A stretch of DNA of 64,000 bases from Fusarium oxysporum f. sp. lycopersici 4287 (Eukaryota > Ascomycota > Sordariomycetes > Hypocreales > Nectriaceae), in NCBI RefSeq assembly GCF_000149955.1, contig NC_030992.1, positions 1,858,295 through 1,922,294 of the forward strand, written 5' to 3'. A program made the translations under genes and the position numbers. This document shows, in pieces, positions 11,829-23,483 of the stretch (position 1 is the stretch's first letter; every line of letters begins with the position of its first letter). Under the pieces are notes generated by a model. That model searched no databases and was not told the DNA's origin. It saw only the letters and a program-made list of their open reading frames with translations.

Positions 11829-13945
11829 GGTGAATGCTTCAGCAAGTCGTCCTCTCGCTCTATTCTTGGGATAGGATAATCTATCGCAGAGGCGATAACT
11901 GGCGCTGTCGTTACAGCTGTGCTCACGTTTTTTCGTCAGCAACCACGTGAGATCTTCCAAGGTTCGCTGTTCTTTCGATTCCCCCTGTTGCAACGGCTCC
12001 GTCTATCAACTCTTTGATCCTGTTCTGTACCGCAGAGTTCTACGGTGTTGTCGACGGCGGCTCCCGCGTAATTTCGTGCTTGGGCAGACTATACCCTGAT
12101 ACGCCTTTGTACAGGGGTTTTGCTGGCCACTTTGAGGTTATTGCTGTCGCGTAAGGGGCCTAGCGTTTCCAAAGTGGCTCAAAAATAGATAATATTCGCA
12201 TTGAGCAAGAATAAATGGTAAGACCGAAAACGAGTGTGTGATGGTTCTCTATTATGAATTGGTGAAGTCGACAGGCACCGGTTGTAAGAATCCAGGTAAG
12301 AAAAATAAAACAAAAAGCACTATTGACATGACATTAATCCACGTTGCGATAGCTCGGATCAGCACTTTGACTTTCGTTGGCTCGACACGACAGTCCGGGT
12401 TGTGGCCGGGACAGGGTCCCTGGAGCGTTCCAGAGCTTCCAGGCACTCCACTGACCCGCTGTAAGCTCCATTCTTCAGTGGTTTCAGCGGCAGATAGCCC
12501 CTATCGAAACGGGTGCCGCCAGCGACGGATATATACCTACCCTAGAGAGTGCTCCGACGAAGCAATTGAAGTCGTGGCTGAACTCTCCCCTGTAAAAATT
12601 CTTTCTTGGCACGCACTGTTAGTGCACTGTTAGGAGCGGGATTTTCTACGGGCTACTCGGCCACACAATACTGCGGGGACGCCATCGGCTCCCTAACAGC
12701 AGTTTTCAGAGAAGGAATTTTGGAGAGTTCACCTTCTCTGACAACACCTTTGTCGGATCTAATGGCGGCACCTCAGAACCAGAACGCCTTAGATATCGGA
12801 GGACGGTGCCCGTGGCATCGGTAGCGACATCCTCCCGATCAACGACGCCGATTGCGATGGGTTTTTCCCCTTTGAAGGCAAGCCGCACCGCCGGCCTCTG
12901 ATTCCTTCCCAAGGTTTTTCCCTGCCGCCACGACAGTCGACTACGAGCTACAACTTGGTTACTGGAGATTGTGGACTGCGTCAGCAGATGTAGTGATGCG
13001 TGAGAGAATTCTGGTCGGTGGAAAAAGCTCGACAGTAGATTGCCCCCGAACCCGCTGACGGGTGACGGGCTTGAGAAATACAGCACCTTTTGTGCCATTG
13101 GTATGCTGGATGGTGAAGGAAGCGGGGTTTCCCTGTACCTAGCTAGCTCAGCACGTCTTTTGCTCCAGTAGGAGATCTGGCTTCGTTACAGCCACCCAGA
13201 CGAAAAATATACAAACAAACAAACAAACAAACAAAATTGAAGTCGTGGCTATGGGTCTTTTTGAAGATATAGTCTTCTTCTTCTTCTTCTTCTTCTTCTT
13301 CTGTTGACCTTTGGGAGGAATCATATTCTGTGTAGGTAGTACGTGAGACCGTGCTACAAGCGAGGGAGACTTCTTATCACCTCGCACATGCTTTTCATAA
13401 ACAATGTTACGCCTCTATTTGGTCTTTAGAGTGACGAAATATAACCGTAGCATCGATGGACTCACTGGGCAGATACAAACTCGTGCTAAGAAATGATAGA
13501 TGTCTGATCAGAAAGGTAGGTTGGCACTACACATCAAGACATTCAAAAAAGAGGGGCGATAGATATATAGGTTACAATTCCATAATGGTCAGTCCGTTGT
13601 CTTAATTGACAGGTAATGGAAGGTAAGGTATTCAACCTGTGACGTTATTGGTTCTAAATACGCTAAGAGATCGACCAATGGCATAAACAGGGCGCATATC
13701 CCGAAGGCTCATAAACGTGAATAAGCAAAAGACTGACACTTTCGCCAACAGGAATACTTGCCAAATTCAAGAAGAAAGGCTCTGCTACGCCAAAGGCTAC
13801 TTGTAAGTAGCGGTGTATTTACCGTGAACCGGATTGTGTTATGCCCACTTTGCTCTTACGACGTCATCCCTCCCTGGCCTTACAGCAATTCATATCATAT
13901 TCACAAATACTCGGAACAAAGACAGGACTCAGTCCGACGCACATC
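11829..13945. other. Intergenic region between ANP1 and the DNA glycosylase, with two microsatellites
   Basis: These 2.1 kb separate two divergent genes. They hold an (ACAA)n tract at 13211-13235 and a (CTT)n tract at 13273-13302. A minus-strand frame of 130 codons at 12706-13098 has no recognisable domain. No other gene is supportable. Confidence 0.6.
13211..13302. repeat. Two microsatellites: (ACAA)6 and (CTT)10
   Basis: The tetranucleotide run ACAA spans 13211-13235, and the trinucleotide run CTT spans 13273-13302, about 40 bp apart. Both are simple repeats of the kind that vary between strains. Confidence 0.9.
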
Positions 13946-15031
13946 ATGGTCACCACAAGGCGATCCTCACGCATCAGCGCTCGGCCTGCTTCCAGGACAG
14001 AGTCATCGGAGAAGCCAACATCGAAGGCTACAGGTCGGAAGCGTAAAGCAGCTGCCGTTCAGGACGAGCCCGAGGCACCTTCAACACCACCCCCGAGGAA
14101 GCGAGCACAAGGCGAGCCTGCAACACCAGCTGTTCCGCCACCAAAGACACCAACGCCTGCTGCTGCTGGGCTCTTTGCTGAGCCGACTAGCATCACCAAG
14201 AAGCCTCGTACTGCGGCCGTTACACGACTTGCAAACCCCAGACTGACAAACGCAACGCTCCTCTCACCAGAGACGTCACGTCTTGTTACCTCACGGGACA
14301 TTGATAATTTATCGCCCAGTAAGGCACCGCAGGCGAAGACGACAACAGAGAATATCCTCAAAGAGGCATGCGACTATCTGGTCAAAGTTGATCCTCGCAT
14401 GAAACCCTTAGTGGAGAGCCACCACTGCAGAGTATTCTCACCAGAGGGACTGGCAGAGAAGATAGACCCATTTGAGAACCTCTCCAGTGGCATCATTAGC
14501 CAGCAGGTATCAGGAGCTGCAGCCAAGTCTATAAAGGCCAAGTTTCTCACATTGTTCGAGGAGCAACCAGGAATCCGATTCCCTCATCCCTCTCAAGTGG
14601 CTGCCAAGTCGATCGACGAGCTCCGTACAGCAGGCCTATCGCAACGCAAAGCTGAGTACATCAAAGGTCTCGCAGAAAAGTTTGTCAGTGGAGAACTTAG
14701 TGCTCAGATGCTCCATGATGCTTCGGATGCGGAGGTCATGGAAAAGCTGATTGCCGTGAGAGGCCTTGGGAAGTGGTCCGTTGAGATGTTTGCATGCTTC
14801 GGGCTCAAACGAATGGACGTCTTTTCACTCGGTGATCTAGGCGTTCAGAGAGGTATGGCTGCATTCGTGGGGCGTGATATTGCCAAGCTCAAGGCCAAAG
14901 GCGGTGGTAAATGGAAGTACATGTCGGAGCAGGATATGACTGAGCTGTCGACTAGGTTCTCACCATATCGAAGTCTCTTCATGTGGTACATGTGGCGAGT
15001 CGAGGAGACCGATATTAGCACAATGGAATAA
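13946..15031 (+). CDS. MAG1: DNA-3-methyladenine glycosylase (AlkA/MAG1-type, HhH-GPD superfamily)
   Basis: A single exon of 361 codons. I chose the ATG at 13946 (CATCATGGTC) because it begins the typical MVTTRRSSRIS nuclear-type basic leader. An in-frame ATG 35 codons upstream adds only unrelated sequence. The first 130 residues are a Lys/Pro/Ala-rich tail. The catalytic domain follows, with FENLSSGIISQQVSGAAAKS, the helix-hairpin-helix VRGLGKWSVEMF at about 270-283, and the Gly/Pro-Asp loop where LGDLGVQRG supplies the catalytic Asp near residue 297. The family excises alkylated purines such as 3-methyladenine in base excision repair. The frame is intact and all key residues are present. 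Confidence 0.93.
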   Translation: MVTTRRSSRISARPASRTESSEKPTSKATGRKRKAAAVQDEPEAPSTPPPRKRAQGEPATPAVPPPKTPTPAAAGLFAEPTSITKKPRTAAVTRLANPRLTNATLLSPETSRLVTSRDIDNLSPSKAPQAKTTTENILKEACDYLVKVDPRMKPLVESHHCRVFSPEGLAEKIDPFENLSSGIISQQVSGAAAKSIKAKFLTLFEEQPGIRFPHPSQVAAKSIDELRTAGLSQRKAEYIKGLAEKFVSGELSAQMLHDASDAEVMEKLIAVRGLGKWSVEMFACFGLKRMDVFSLGDLGVQRGMAAFVGRDIAKLKAKGGGKWKYMSEQDMTELSTRFSPYRSLFMWYMWRVEETDISTME

Positions 15032-17390
15032 ACTTCGGTTGCTGGGTCGGTGTGTGTTTGTTGTCATTGTGTCTCTCAGACAAAGATCCCACATTGTGTT
15101 GATCGGATACACTTCCGCGGTTACTACTGCGAGTGGTGATGTCACACTACAGATTCAATGCACAGATTTACTACATAGCTGTCCTCATGGTCTGTCTGGA
15201 TCCGGTGAATAAAGTCCGACGTACGCGTCTAATAATACATAATGGGTTTCTCATATTGCAATGGTTTGGTGAGGCCTTCTCGTTTAGAGAGCATCTCTCT
15301 TATTGGTGTTAAAGGATCACGACAGCAAACATAATTGGCTTAGCTTGCACAAAGAACATGATTCGCCATCGGCGATCGGCTCCAGGGGAGGCCCTGCTTT
15401 GTGGATTCACCCTTATAACGGCGCGAAGACGGTTGCGCCACGAATCGACCAAAGGCGCCGCTGCCGAGACTGAAGCGGGCCTCGATGCATCCTGGCATCT
15501 TGGTACATCGTGAAGGTTGCAAAAAAACAAAGAAAAACACTCGTAGTGAGGATGGGTATAATGTATCAGACAAGACGCATGGATACGTGTCTGACGAACA
15601 ACAAACTCGACGTTAGCTCGCAGATCGCGAGAGCTAAATGGGCCAATGTGATAGTCAAAGGGAATTTAACCTCGAGTGAGGCCCCATAAATGAAAGTCTT
15701 GTGCAACCACTTCGCAAATCGTCGAGACTCTGCAAGGTATCTTGGCAGATATTGAAGCGGGAAGTGGGAAGATGCTTGGTTAGTGACGGAGCCGATCCCA
15801 CACAAGCTGCAGGCTTGGCTGTCTGAGTGTGGAGTGTAACGCGTCAAGAGGCGGCGGATAACTTCGATTTACACGCCTCAATGGAATGGAGGCGTCCATC
15901 CTGGCCTCTTGGACAGCGGAAGTTTCAACCAAGTAGCCAACGGGAAGAAATCCAGTCATATCTGATCTAAATTAGTGTCCAGACGTGTGTAGTGCCATTC
16001 ATAGCCGTGGGCCCTCAGCTGATAACAGTTTTTTTCTTCCTCACAGTCTGATGGCTGTCTGGTTCGGAAAGACCTTCGAGGCTGGGCTTTTCAACGAGGC
16101 CAAAGAACCCTGAAAAGCCATTGTCTGAGATACACGGAAGATGGACATGCCCAACATGCTCTGGTGTCCCATTTTGATCACCTGGATGATGATAATCATC
16201 ATGATCATCCTCAATGGACATCTCGAGTCCGTGAAACTGAAAGATAACAAACCCGGCCACCGTGACATGGCATGAAAACAAATCAGGGGCGAATTTCGGT
16301 TAAAGGGCGGTGCGAGAGAGAAAGTCCATTTTAAGATCGCAACCTTGGATCTATCCGCGGCATGTGCCCCAGCACATTCATATGAGTGACAATCCACTGA
16401 GATAAAGAAGGAGCTGGGCCGGCTGGGATCGAACACAAGACTAACCCATCACTTGAGACTCATGTTAAAAAGGAAAAAGAAGCATATGGACCCCGGTGAC
16501 AGTGACAGTCCCGTTGCAAATCAGTTGTCCGAGACTCCGAATACTAAGGAGGTATATAAAAAAGGAAAGGGAAGCGAGTGCGTGAAGTGGAATGATGATA
16601 GAAATAAAGGGAGAAGCATTGGGCTTCCTTGTTATCCCTGGAGCCTCCGGAAGTTTCGATGCCGAGAAAAGTCGTATCGTATTGTCAGTAACAAGATTTG
16701 AGACTTTGAGTGGTGTTTATGCTTGGTGATTCCGATAACTGATTCTTCAATCACTCGGGCCCAATATCGATCAATGAGTTCGTTTAAATCACCTCATCAG
16801 AGATAGGCTCGTGTTCGCTTAGTTGAATAATTGCCACTTTCGTGACTGGACTCTGTACTACCCGTATGCCAGGTATATTTATTGCCCTTGACAGGTCGGC
16901 TGTGTAACCTTTGCCTCCAACTGGCATCATGATTGATTTGTCTCATAGAAATGATGACGTCTCAGTGGAAGAAAGGAATTGAAGATTGAGAATCCAGGCC
17001 CAGACTGGATCGTGAAGTCATAAATGAATCAGAGGACATGTGCAAAAAGAGACAAATGGAACAAGATGAGTTTGACAAGGAAGGCGGTGCAATGTCTCCA
17101 TCTGTTAGCAAGTACTTTGCAGGGGGTGTCATGCCACGTAATAACACTATGGGATCGCACGTTTGGAAGGTATTTCATTATCAACACGGGATGCATGTTA
17201 AAGACATGGAGTTTAGGGCCCCTGCTAGTTGATGCGTAAAGTGGATACTTTGAACAACGCCCGTAGCTGAAATTGGGGTGCAAATCTCGCCTGCATGCGA
17301 TGCGATGGAATTAGAGGCACAAAGTTGGAGATTGTAGCTAATTTGGGTGATGAGATTGTCAGGGAATAACAAGGACAATCTACTTTATGT

Positions 17391-17411
17391 ATATATATAA
17401 ATATATATATC
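17391..17411. repeat. AT dinucleotide microsatellite
   Basis: An alternating TA tract is interrupted once by AA. It is the most AT-pure point of the gene-poor stretch. Confidence 0.85.
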
Positions 17412-18357
17412 GGAGTGAGTCTAACATAAGAACCATGTGCACATGCATGTGCCTCCTTAAGAATGCATGTCTACTATGACGGAAGGTTACGTAGAATCAT
17501 AGGTGAATTCAAAGCTGGACAGATTCAGTAATGTGCTTGGAGTGGCCACAGGAGCCGCGGTGCCTGATAGAGCCCGCTAATGCATATGCAACGCAGTTAA
17601 AGTCAAAGAGTGGTGAGCACATCCATATTGTATGATACCCACCTAGAGAGGCAGAAGAAGATATGTACCCACTAATTTCCTCTTCGGGGGATGTTGATTG
17701 TTTTGGTTGCTGGCCAAGCAAAATGGAAGGCAGAGAGTGTTGTCATCATTGTTGCATCTAGCTCTGCTTACGCGGCCATTGGACTTTTTGGAAGCCGGAG
17801 GTTGGTATAGAATGCGAGCGCATAAGGTCTTGGCTCGGAATACAGGCAGAAAAAGAACCTACATTGCCTCAAACTAGGACAGATAAAAAAAAAAAACTCT
17901 CAACTCAATGGATTAGCTAGCGTCTTGATAATTCAGTGGTGGTCGGTGTCAATAATTCACGTCGTGTTGAGCGGTGCACTGATAGTCTGATAGATGAGGC
18001 AGAACCAAGTCAGTGGGCCCATGTCTCTGAACCATTAGCAGGAGATTAGTGCCTATGCCGTCCATCCCTATTTCTCACACCTGGTCAATGGACCCGTCGC
18101 ACCCGTCCAGTCCACACTGGAGTCTGGAGTCCAGCTCGCCCTGGCATCGTCTTGGGCCGGTACTGGTTCCTTTTTGGTCTTCAGTGTCTGAGTGCCCCTG
18201 GGATAATGGGCCCCGAAACTAGTGACTGACCTGTCGGTGCCCTGCTTTTGTCCATGAACTAAGGTTTTGCCATCCAACTCGAACCCACCCTGGTAGCTCC
18301 CCCATGCTCCATGCAGGCGGCGCCGAATTCCCACCGTGCACTCATCTCGGTCGACCA

Positions 18358-18440
18358 TCTTTCATCTCCTCCCTCCCGTCTCCTCCTCTCTTTTTCTCTC
18401 GCTCCTTCGAACTTCTTCTTTCCTCTCCTTGTCGGTAATA
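18358..18440 (+). promoter_or_regulatory. Pyrimidine-rich core-promoter tract of ECM33
   Basis: The plus strand here is almost purely C and T, with repeats of CTCCTC, TTTCTC and TTCTTC. CT-rich tracts just upstream of transcription starts mark highly expressed genes in filamentous ascomycetes (established knowledge). Here the tract precedes the inferred ECM33 leader, so the assignment rests on position and composition. Confidence 0.45.
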
Positions 18441-18629
18441 TTCTCGTCCAGTTTTTCTCTTCACGCCACTCGTTTTCGTCAGGCTCTACTCTGCCAGACT
18501 TTATCTAGTTCTAGGAATATTCTTAACTGTTCCGTGATATATCTCAGTCGTTCGCCGAGAAACTCTCAAGGATTTGAAGAATCAACACCATCCAACAAAA
18601 TCACAGGATCCTTTCCCCTTACAAATTAG

Positions 18630-19138
18630 GTACGTACGAACGTTCATCGCTCGGTCGACTGGCTCGATCCATTGTGAGGTGCTTGCCGAGACGCGCATTT
18701 ACTTGGCTTGTGCTCCTTGATTGGTTTCGACCGTTCCGTCCCGTCTTTCTTGCCGTCTTGTTTTCTTTCTTCCTTCACCTGCCTCAAATAATCTTTTTGT
18801 GTACACTCTTCCTCCTCCATTCACTTTGCGATTTGGTCATTTCTTGCCTACGATTGGAATTGACGCATCTCCTCTTCCCCCCCCTCACGCATTCCTTCCA
18901 GGTTGGTTGCCATTGAACATCCCCTTTCCTGCCAAAGGGGGCGTTGCTATCGAGCATCGACATCTCCACGACATTGTACTGCAGTTGCTTGCTCGACACC
19001 ACTCTTCATCAGCATCACTTCTTTCGAGGCGGTTCTACTTTGAACCGACATTCATAGGGACCACCGCGACGGACCTACCCACAGTTTTCTTCACGTACTC
19101 GTGTATAATCAACGTTATCTAATTGTTTGTTTATTCAG
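18630..19138 (+). other. Candidate long 5'-UTR intron of ECM33
   Basis: A GTACGT donor at 18630 and the acceptor TTTATTCAG ending at 19138 would remove 509 nt and leave GCCATAATG, placing the ECM33 start codon six bases after the splice. CTAATT lies about 20 nt before the acceptor as a branch site. This is inferred from splice motifs only. Confidence 0.35.
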
Positions 19139-19144
19139 GCCATA

Positions 19145-20494
19145 ATGCATTCCGTTAAGGTCCTCTCGGCCATTGCGGCCCTCAGTGTCTCTGCCGTTTC
19201 TGGTAGGTGAAATCAGATACACCGTCTCGGATATCCTGCTGACAACGACCTTGTCTAGCTGCCACTTGTACCAAGGACGTCAAGATCACCGAACCTACAC
19301 AAGTCATCAGCTGCGATGTTGTCGACGCCGATGTCATCATTGACAAGTCTGTTGCTGGTGCCGTTGTCATCAACGGCCCCAAGCAGATCAAGGGCAACTT
19401 TCAGGCCAAGAACGCTGGAGACCTCATCTCTCTCTCCAGTACCACAATTAATTCTATCACTGGAACGTTCGAGCTCAACAACCTTGAGGCTCTCAACAAC
19501 CTCGACTTCTCTTCTCTTGAGAGCCTGGGCGAGCTTAGCTTCATCAAGCTTCCACGACTCGGCGAGCTGAACTTTGGTACCGAAGGCGTTACTAAGATCA
19601 AGAGCATTCGAATCACCGACACTTTCATCAGTGATCTTAGCGGTCTCAGCGTCGCCAGTGTCGAGAGCTTCCAGATTGACAACAACCGAAAGATGAACGC
19701 TTTCAACTCCGACCTTGTTAATGTTACTACCCAGCTCCTGATCTTCGACAATGGCAACGACGTTATGGAAATTACCATGAACAAGCTCGAGACTGCTGCC
19801 GAGATCCAGATTTCTAGCGCCAAGTCCTTCAAGGTCCCTGCTCTCCAGGAGGTGACCAAGAGCTTGAAGTTGAGCGCCAACCCCGAGCTAAAGTCTTTCT
19901 CCGCCCCCAACCTGACCACTATCACGGAGACACTGTCCCTTATCGACATGAACAAGCTCACCAACGTTTCCNNNNNNNNNNNNNNNNNNNNNNNNNNNNN
20001 NNNNNNNNNNNNNNNNNNNNNNNNNNNNNNNNNNNNNNNNNNNNNNNNNNNNNNNNNNNNNNNNNNNNNNNAGGCTATTGATGATTTCCCCAAGCTCGAG
20101 AAGGTCACCGGTGGTATTGCCCTCCGAGGTAGCTTCGAGAAGTGAGTAAAACCTCTCTAGCATATAGCATTTCCAAGTCTAACGAGTGATTTCTAGGGTG
20201 GAACTTCCCAAGCTTGACCAAGTTAGTGGCAGTGTCGTTGTTTCCTCGACCACCGATATCAAGGAGTTCTGTGACTACTTCGACAACCTCAAGAAGGACA
20301 AGAAGATCGATGGTGAGGAGAAGTGCACATCCAACAACAAGGAGGCCAATGAGGGCAAGGACGGTGGTGAGGAGAGCGACGGCTCTTCCGAGAGCAACAA
20401 CAGTGACGATGAGAAGGATGCTGCTGGCATTGTCAGCGTCAACATGGCTGTTCTTGCTCTTGCAGGTGTTGCTGCCGTTGCCCAGCTCTTTTAA
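19145..20494 (+). CDS. ECM33: GPI-anchored cell wall protein Ecm33 (Sps2/Ecm33 family)
   Basis: Exons are 19145-19202, 19259-20141 and 20197-20494. Introns are 56 and 55 nt with branch sites GCTGAC and TCTAAC. About 412 residues are predicted if the 100-N gap has its true length. The signal peptide MHSVKVLSAIAALSVSAVSA is followed by ATCTKD and receptor-L-like leucine-rich repeats (EFLNN-type units such as SLESLGELSFIKLPRLGEL). The segment VSGSVVVSSTTDIKEFCDYF is typical of Ecm33. The end is Ser/Asn/Asp-rich (DGSSESNNSDDEKDAAG), then a hydrophobic GPI signal (SVNMAVLALAGVAAVAQLF). Ecm33 sits at the plasma membrane and wall and is needed for wall integrity and mannoprotein organisation; its biochemical activity is unknown (family knowledge). 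Confidence 0.95.
19972..20071. other. Assembly gap (100 N) inside ECM33
   Basis: Exactly 100 N, a common placeholder length. The frame happens to continue on the far side (AIDDFPKLEK) and the missing piece falls within the leucine-rich repeats, so the true length is probably close to this. Confidence 0.98.
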
Positions 20495-21210
20495 GCATGG
20501 AGATGAAGATTGCTGGCTTTTCTTTTAAAGGCGTCATTATCGTCGTCATCATGTTTCCTGACTTTTCTCTACGACATATTGTGCTTGGTCATCATGGGGC
20601 ACAAAATGCTTTTCATGGGGTAGGGTAACGGTGTGTAAAGGATAACCTGTTAGAGCTTAATAATCGATTGTATTTGGACTTTATTCTTGAGATCATGTTC
20701 GCCGAGCCCTGAAAATTGACATTTCTCTTAACTCATCATATAAAGACATTTAGTTTGTGATAAACGCTTCTTCTTTATTCTGAACATCGAGAGTCATCAG
20801 GAACCTTTTGATTGCTTAGTTGCTGGTTTACTATGAATATAAATCTATCTCCATCCACCTGATTGTCAACTATTCTTTACATTTGGGTCTTACCAGGTTC
20901 CTTGGTTAAAACATTGAGTGAAACGTGCTTTAGTCATCTATCTATTTTCGAGCTTTGTCCCTCCTAAGGAGCATGACACTCAAGACAACACCAACGCCTG
21001 AGAGGGGGAGGCTATACGAGTATATTGACTGGAATATCACTTGTTTCATGCTAAATGCCGACTGTGGTAGCTCAAATTTGCTTCTTCCAAATCTGCAATG
21101 GATATGTCTCCATGTTGACAATATTTGAGTATCATCATGCTTGTTTCTGCCTCTTAATCTTTGCTTCTGTCCCACTGCCTAGCCTTGACCTGTCGTAAGA
21201 AGCACTCTTT
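20495..21210. other. Intergenic region between convergent ECM33 and SPF45
   Basis: About 0.7 kb of AT-rich 3' flanks. No gene or repeat is visible. Confidence 0.6.
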
Positions 21211-22805
21211 TTAGTGGTATTTCCCCTGCTCAAACTTTTCTGTATCGAAGAATTCGGGAACTATTGCATTGCCATTGAATACACGACCATCTAGTTCATT
21301 GACTGCCTGTATGGGTTGTCAGCTGTTTGCGGTTGTGAAAGAGGGAACAGGATATTCACCCGAAGGGCTGAAACTTGATTTGTGAACTTGATAAACACTC
21401 TGCGACTTTCCTGGTCAATGTATAGTCTCTCCACGCGCCCGTACTGTATCTTTGTTAATTATACCATGGCCTGAAAAAGGACGTAACTTTCACAAACCTT
21501 TTCTCCACACTCTTCTCCGATCTCTTGTCCCAAACCTCCTGCAATCTCCTCCTCGAGATTGGGCATATTTTCAAGCATATTGCGTAGTACTATGACGTCA
21601 CTCATAGTACCGAACTTGCCTGCATTTTCCTCTTTGCGCTTCCCACCAATTATCTTACCCTTACCACCTGGCTCGGCCCATCCTCCACCATCTGCGTCGG
21701 CTTTCTTCCGCCGCTTCTCGACTTGAACACGCAAAGGATTGACAATTCCTGACTCATCGGCACCAAGGCCACTGCCCTTTGTCCATCCATATTTGCTCAT
21801 CAATCGATGGGCAAAACCAGACTGGCCTGGACGGCTTGATCGAGCCCGAGAATCGTCATCAGGTTGTTCAGGAAGACTAGACCCAAGAGCTGGAGGCGGG
21901 GAATACGCATCGTCTTCGACATTATCCCCTGTTGCGTCTTCGTCGTCATGTGGCTTTGAATATCTTATGGGAGCGCGTGATATGGTGGCTGGATTGGAAG
22001 GCTGAGAGGGTGATGCCTGTGCAGGAGGAGGAGCGTCCCTTTGAGATATAGCTAAGCGGCGAGCAAATGCATCGTCCCCACTAACATCGCTTGGAGGTGG
22101 TGCTGGGGGTGATTGAGGCGGTGGTGGTACGAAAGCATATGACGAAGGTGGAGCGAACTGATCTGATAAAGGTAAGAATTTAACGAAGAGGTTGTTGGCA
22201 GCGAACTCACTTGAGGGAACATGACGGGTTTGTTCGTCCTCGTCCTCGTCTGAGAGGTCGCTTTCGTCGCGTTTACGCCGGTGCCTATAAAGCAAGGCTT
22301 TCCAATCTCTGACCTCTTGGACTTTCTCATCACTATGCAAGTACTCTTCAACATTAGTTGGCCGTGTAGGGTCATAAATATCGTCCCAATTCGTCTCGAA
22401 TTCCTCTTGTTGTCTCTTTTTCTTCTTCTTGCGACCGCCACGCTGACGCTTTTCACCCATACCATACATCCACTCATCTTCCTCAGTTGCGGCCCAGTCT
22501 GCAAGCGTAGTCTTCGGTTGCACAGGAGCGGGAGGAGCAGAATTCAAAGCCTGCTTAGAAACAGCTGGCTTGGGGAATGCCGGCTTTGGCTTGGCTTGCT
22601 TCACCTGTGGACGACGTATAGGTTGAAAGCGAAGAGCGGGATCAATGGGCTTCTTGACGGCAATTTCTGCAGATGTGTCTTCTGCTTGGCTGTACAGAAC
22701 AGGGGCTGAAGATATTGTCGCTGAGGTTGAAGACGTATCGTTGGGATCCAGCAGATTCTCATAGAGAGATAGCCCTCCTTGAGGTGGCGGCGGCGGAGCT
22801 GCCAT
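21211..22805 (-). CDS. SPF45: Splicing factor 45 (SPF45/RBM17): G-patch plus C-terminal UHM
   Basis: Exons are 22211-22805, 21498-22162, 21360-21443 and 21211-21306, giving 479 residues. The 48-nt segment 22163-22210 (GTGAGT...TTTATCAG) is itself in frame, so it may be spliced or kept (495 residues). I favour splicing because it restores PSNQFAPPSSYAF. The N-terminus is Pro/Ala-rich with a Lys-rich stretch (RGGRKKKKKRQQEE). The G-patch reads GFAHRLMSKYGWTKGSGLG. The last three exons build a U2AF-homology motif: YGRVERLYID, RVFIKFTNQVSALRAVNELD, and the RXF motif in GRVFNG, ending FEQGKYH. SPF45 binds U2AF-ligand motifs of spliceosomal proteins and affects 3' splice-site choice (family knowledge). 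It diverges from DBP5. Confidence 0.93.
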
Positions 22806-23483
22806 TGTTGTTATTCAGAGCTATTGTATGATGTATGGGGCTATGAAAGCTTGAAGAGCCGAGTCTTGGTATTTCCTGGTTCAAGGGATGGTTGCGTAAG
22901 TTGGGCTTCGAGCTTTATGCCGAAGTTATCTCGATTTATACACAACTGTATAAGCCTGGATTGGGTTCCATGGTTGATGTGAGAGCTTGCGACAGAGCAA
23001 ATGCGCCGGGTAATTAGCGGTAGTCACCCACGTTATAGGTACCTAGTTACTAAGATAGTCCGCCCCGGGCATTGATGGAAGCTTGAATGAACTCCACCAA
23101 TCGGTAGGTACTTAGGTACCTACCTTACTCAAGCACCTGCTCTGCATGTACCCCTCCAATAACTTGGACCCCGCCAAAACTTTGGAGAGAGAAGCTTCCC
23201 AGTCCATTCACCTCCCATCACCGCGCGGTAACTGGCATGAGCTTTTGTTTATGCCTACCCACCTGCCTACCTGCCTGAGTATTTCTCTCGACTTAGGCTA
23301 GCCCATACCCCAACCTTTTCGAAGCCTTTTCGGCGTCGGCTCGTGCAGGATAAAGGAACATCGTGATCTTGCCGGGCAGTTTGTTTTCTAGCGCATGCTC
23401 CAGGGCCTCGAGAACTTTACCACCGCCTCCCTCCACCTTGCGATCGCCGAAACCTATTCTTACAACATAATACGACACTCGCC
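22806..23483. promoter_or_regulatory. Bidirectional promoter region of SPF45 and DBP5
   Basis: These 678 bp between divergent ATGs carry repeated TAGGTA/ACCTAC motifs: GGTACCTAG near 23038, GGTAGGTACTTAGGTACC at 23103-23120, and CCTACC-type repeats near 23254-23276. No TATA box is evident. A 61-codon frame on the minus strand (23293-23478) ends its 5' side next to the DBP5 start, but nothing supports it as a gene. Confidence 0.5.

Larger units (their letters stand above)
15032..18629. other. Gene-poor stretch upstream of ECM33
   Basis: About 3.6 kb without a supportable gene. It holds an AT dinucleotide tract (17391-17411), a poly(A) run near 17886-17897, and a strongly pyrimidine-rich stretch at about 18358-18440 next to the ECM33 leader. 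Frames in it are short, compositionally non-coding and not joined by good splice sites. Confidence 0.55.

Noticed and set aside
12706..13098. 130-codon minus-strand frame starting MAQKVLYFSSPS
   Set aside because: No domain, no neighbour support, and composition like random sequence; nothing I recognise in it.
12563..13250. 15-base direct repeat ATTGAAGTCGTGGCT at two places 0.7 kb apart
   Set aside because: A pair of identical 15-mers is expected by chance in 64 kb; no element boundaries.
16420..16450. GGGATCGAACACAAG, a possible minus-strand tRNA T-arm
   Set aside because: The T-stem does not pair and no cloverleaf can be drawn.
23293..23478. 61-codon minus-strand frame ending next to the DBP5 ATG
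   Set aside because: Short, no known family, and lies in the probable DBP5 leader.
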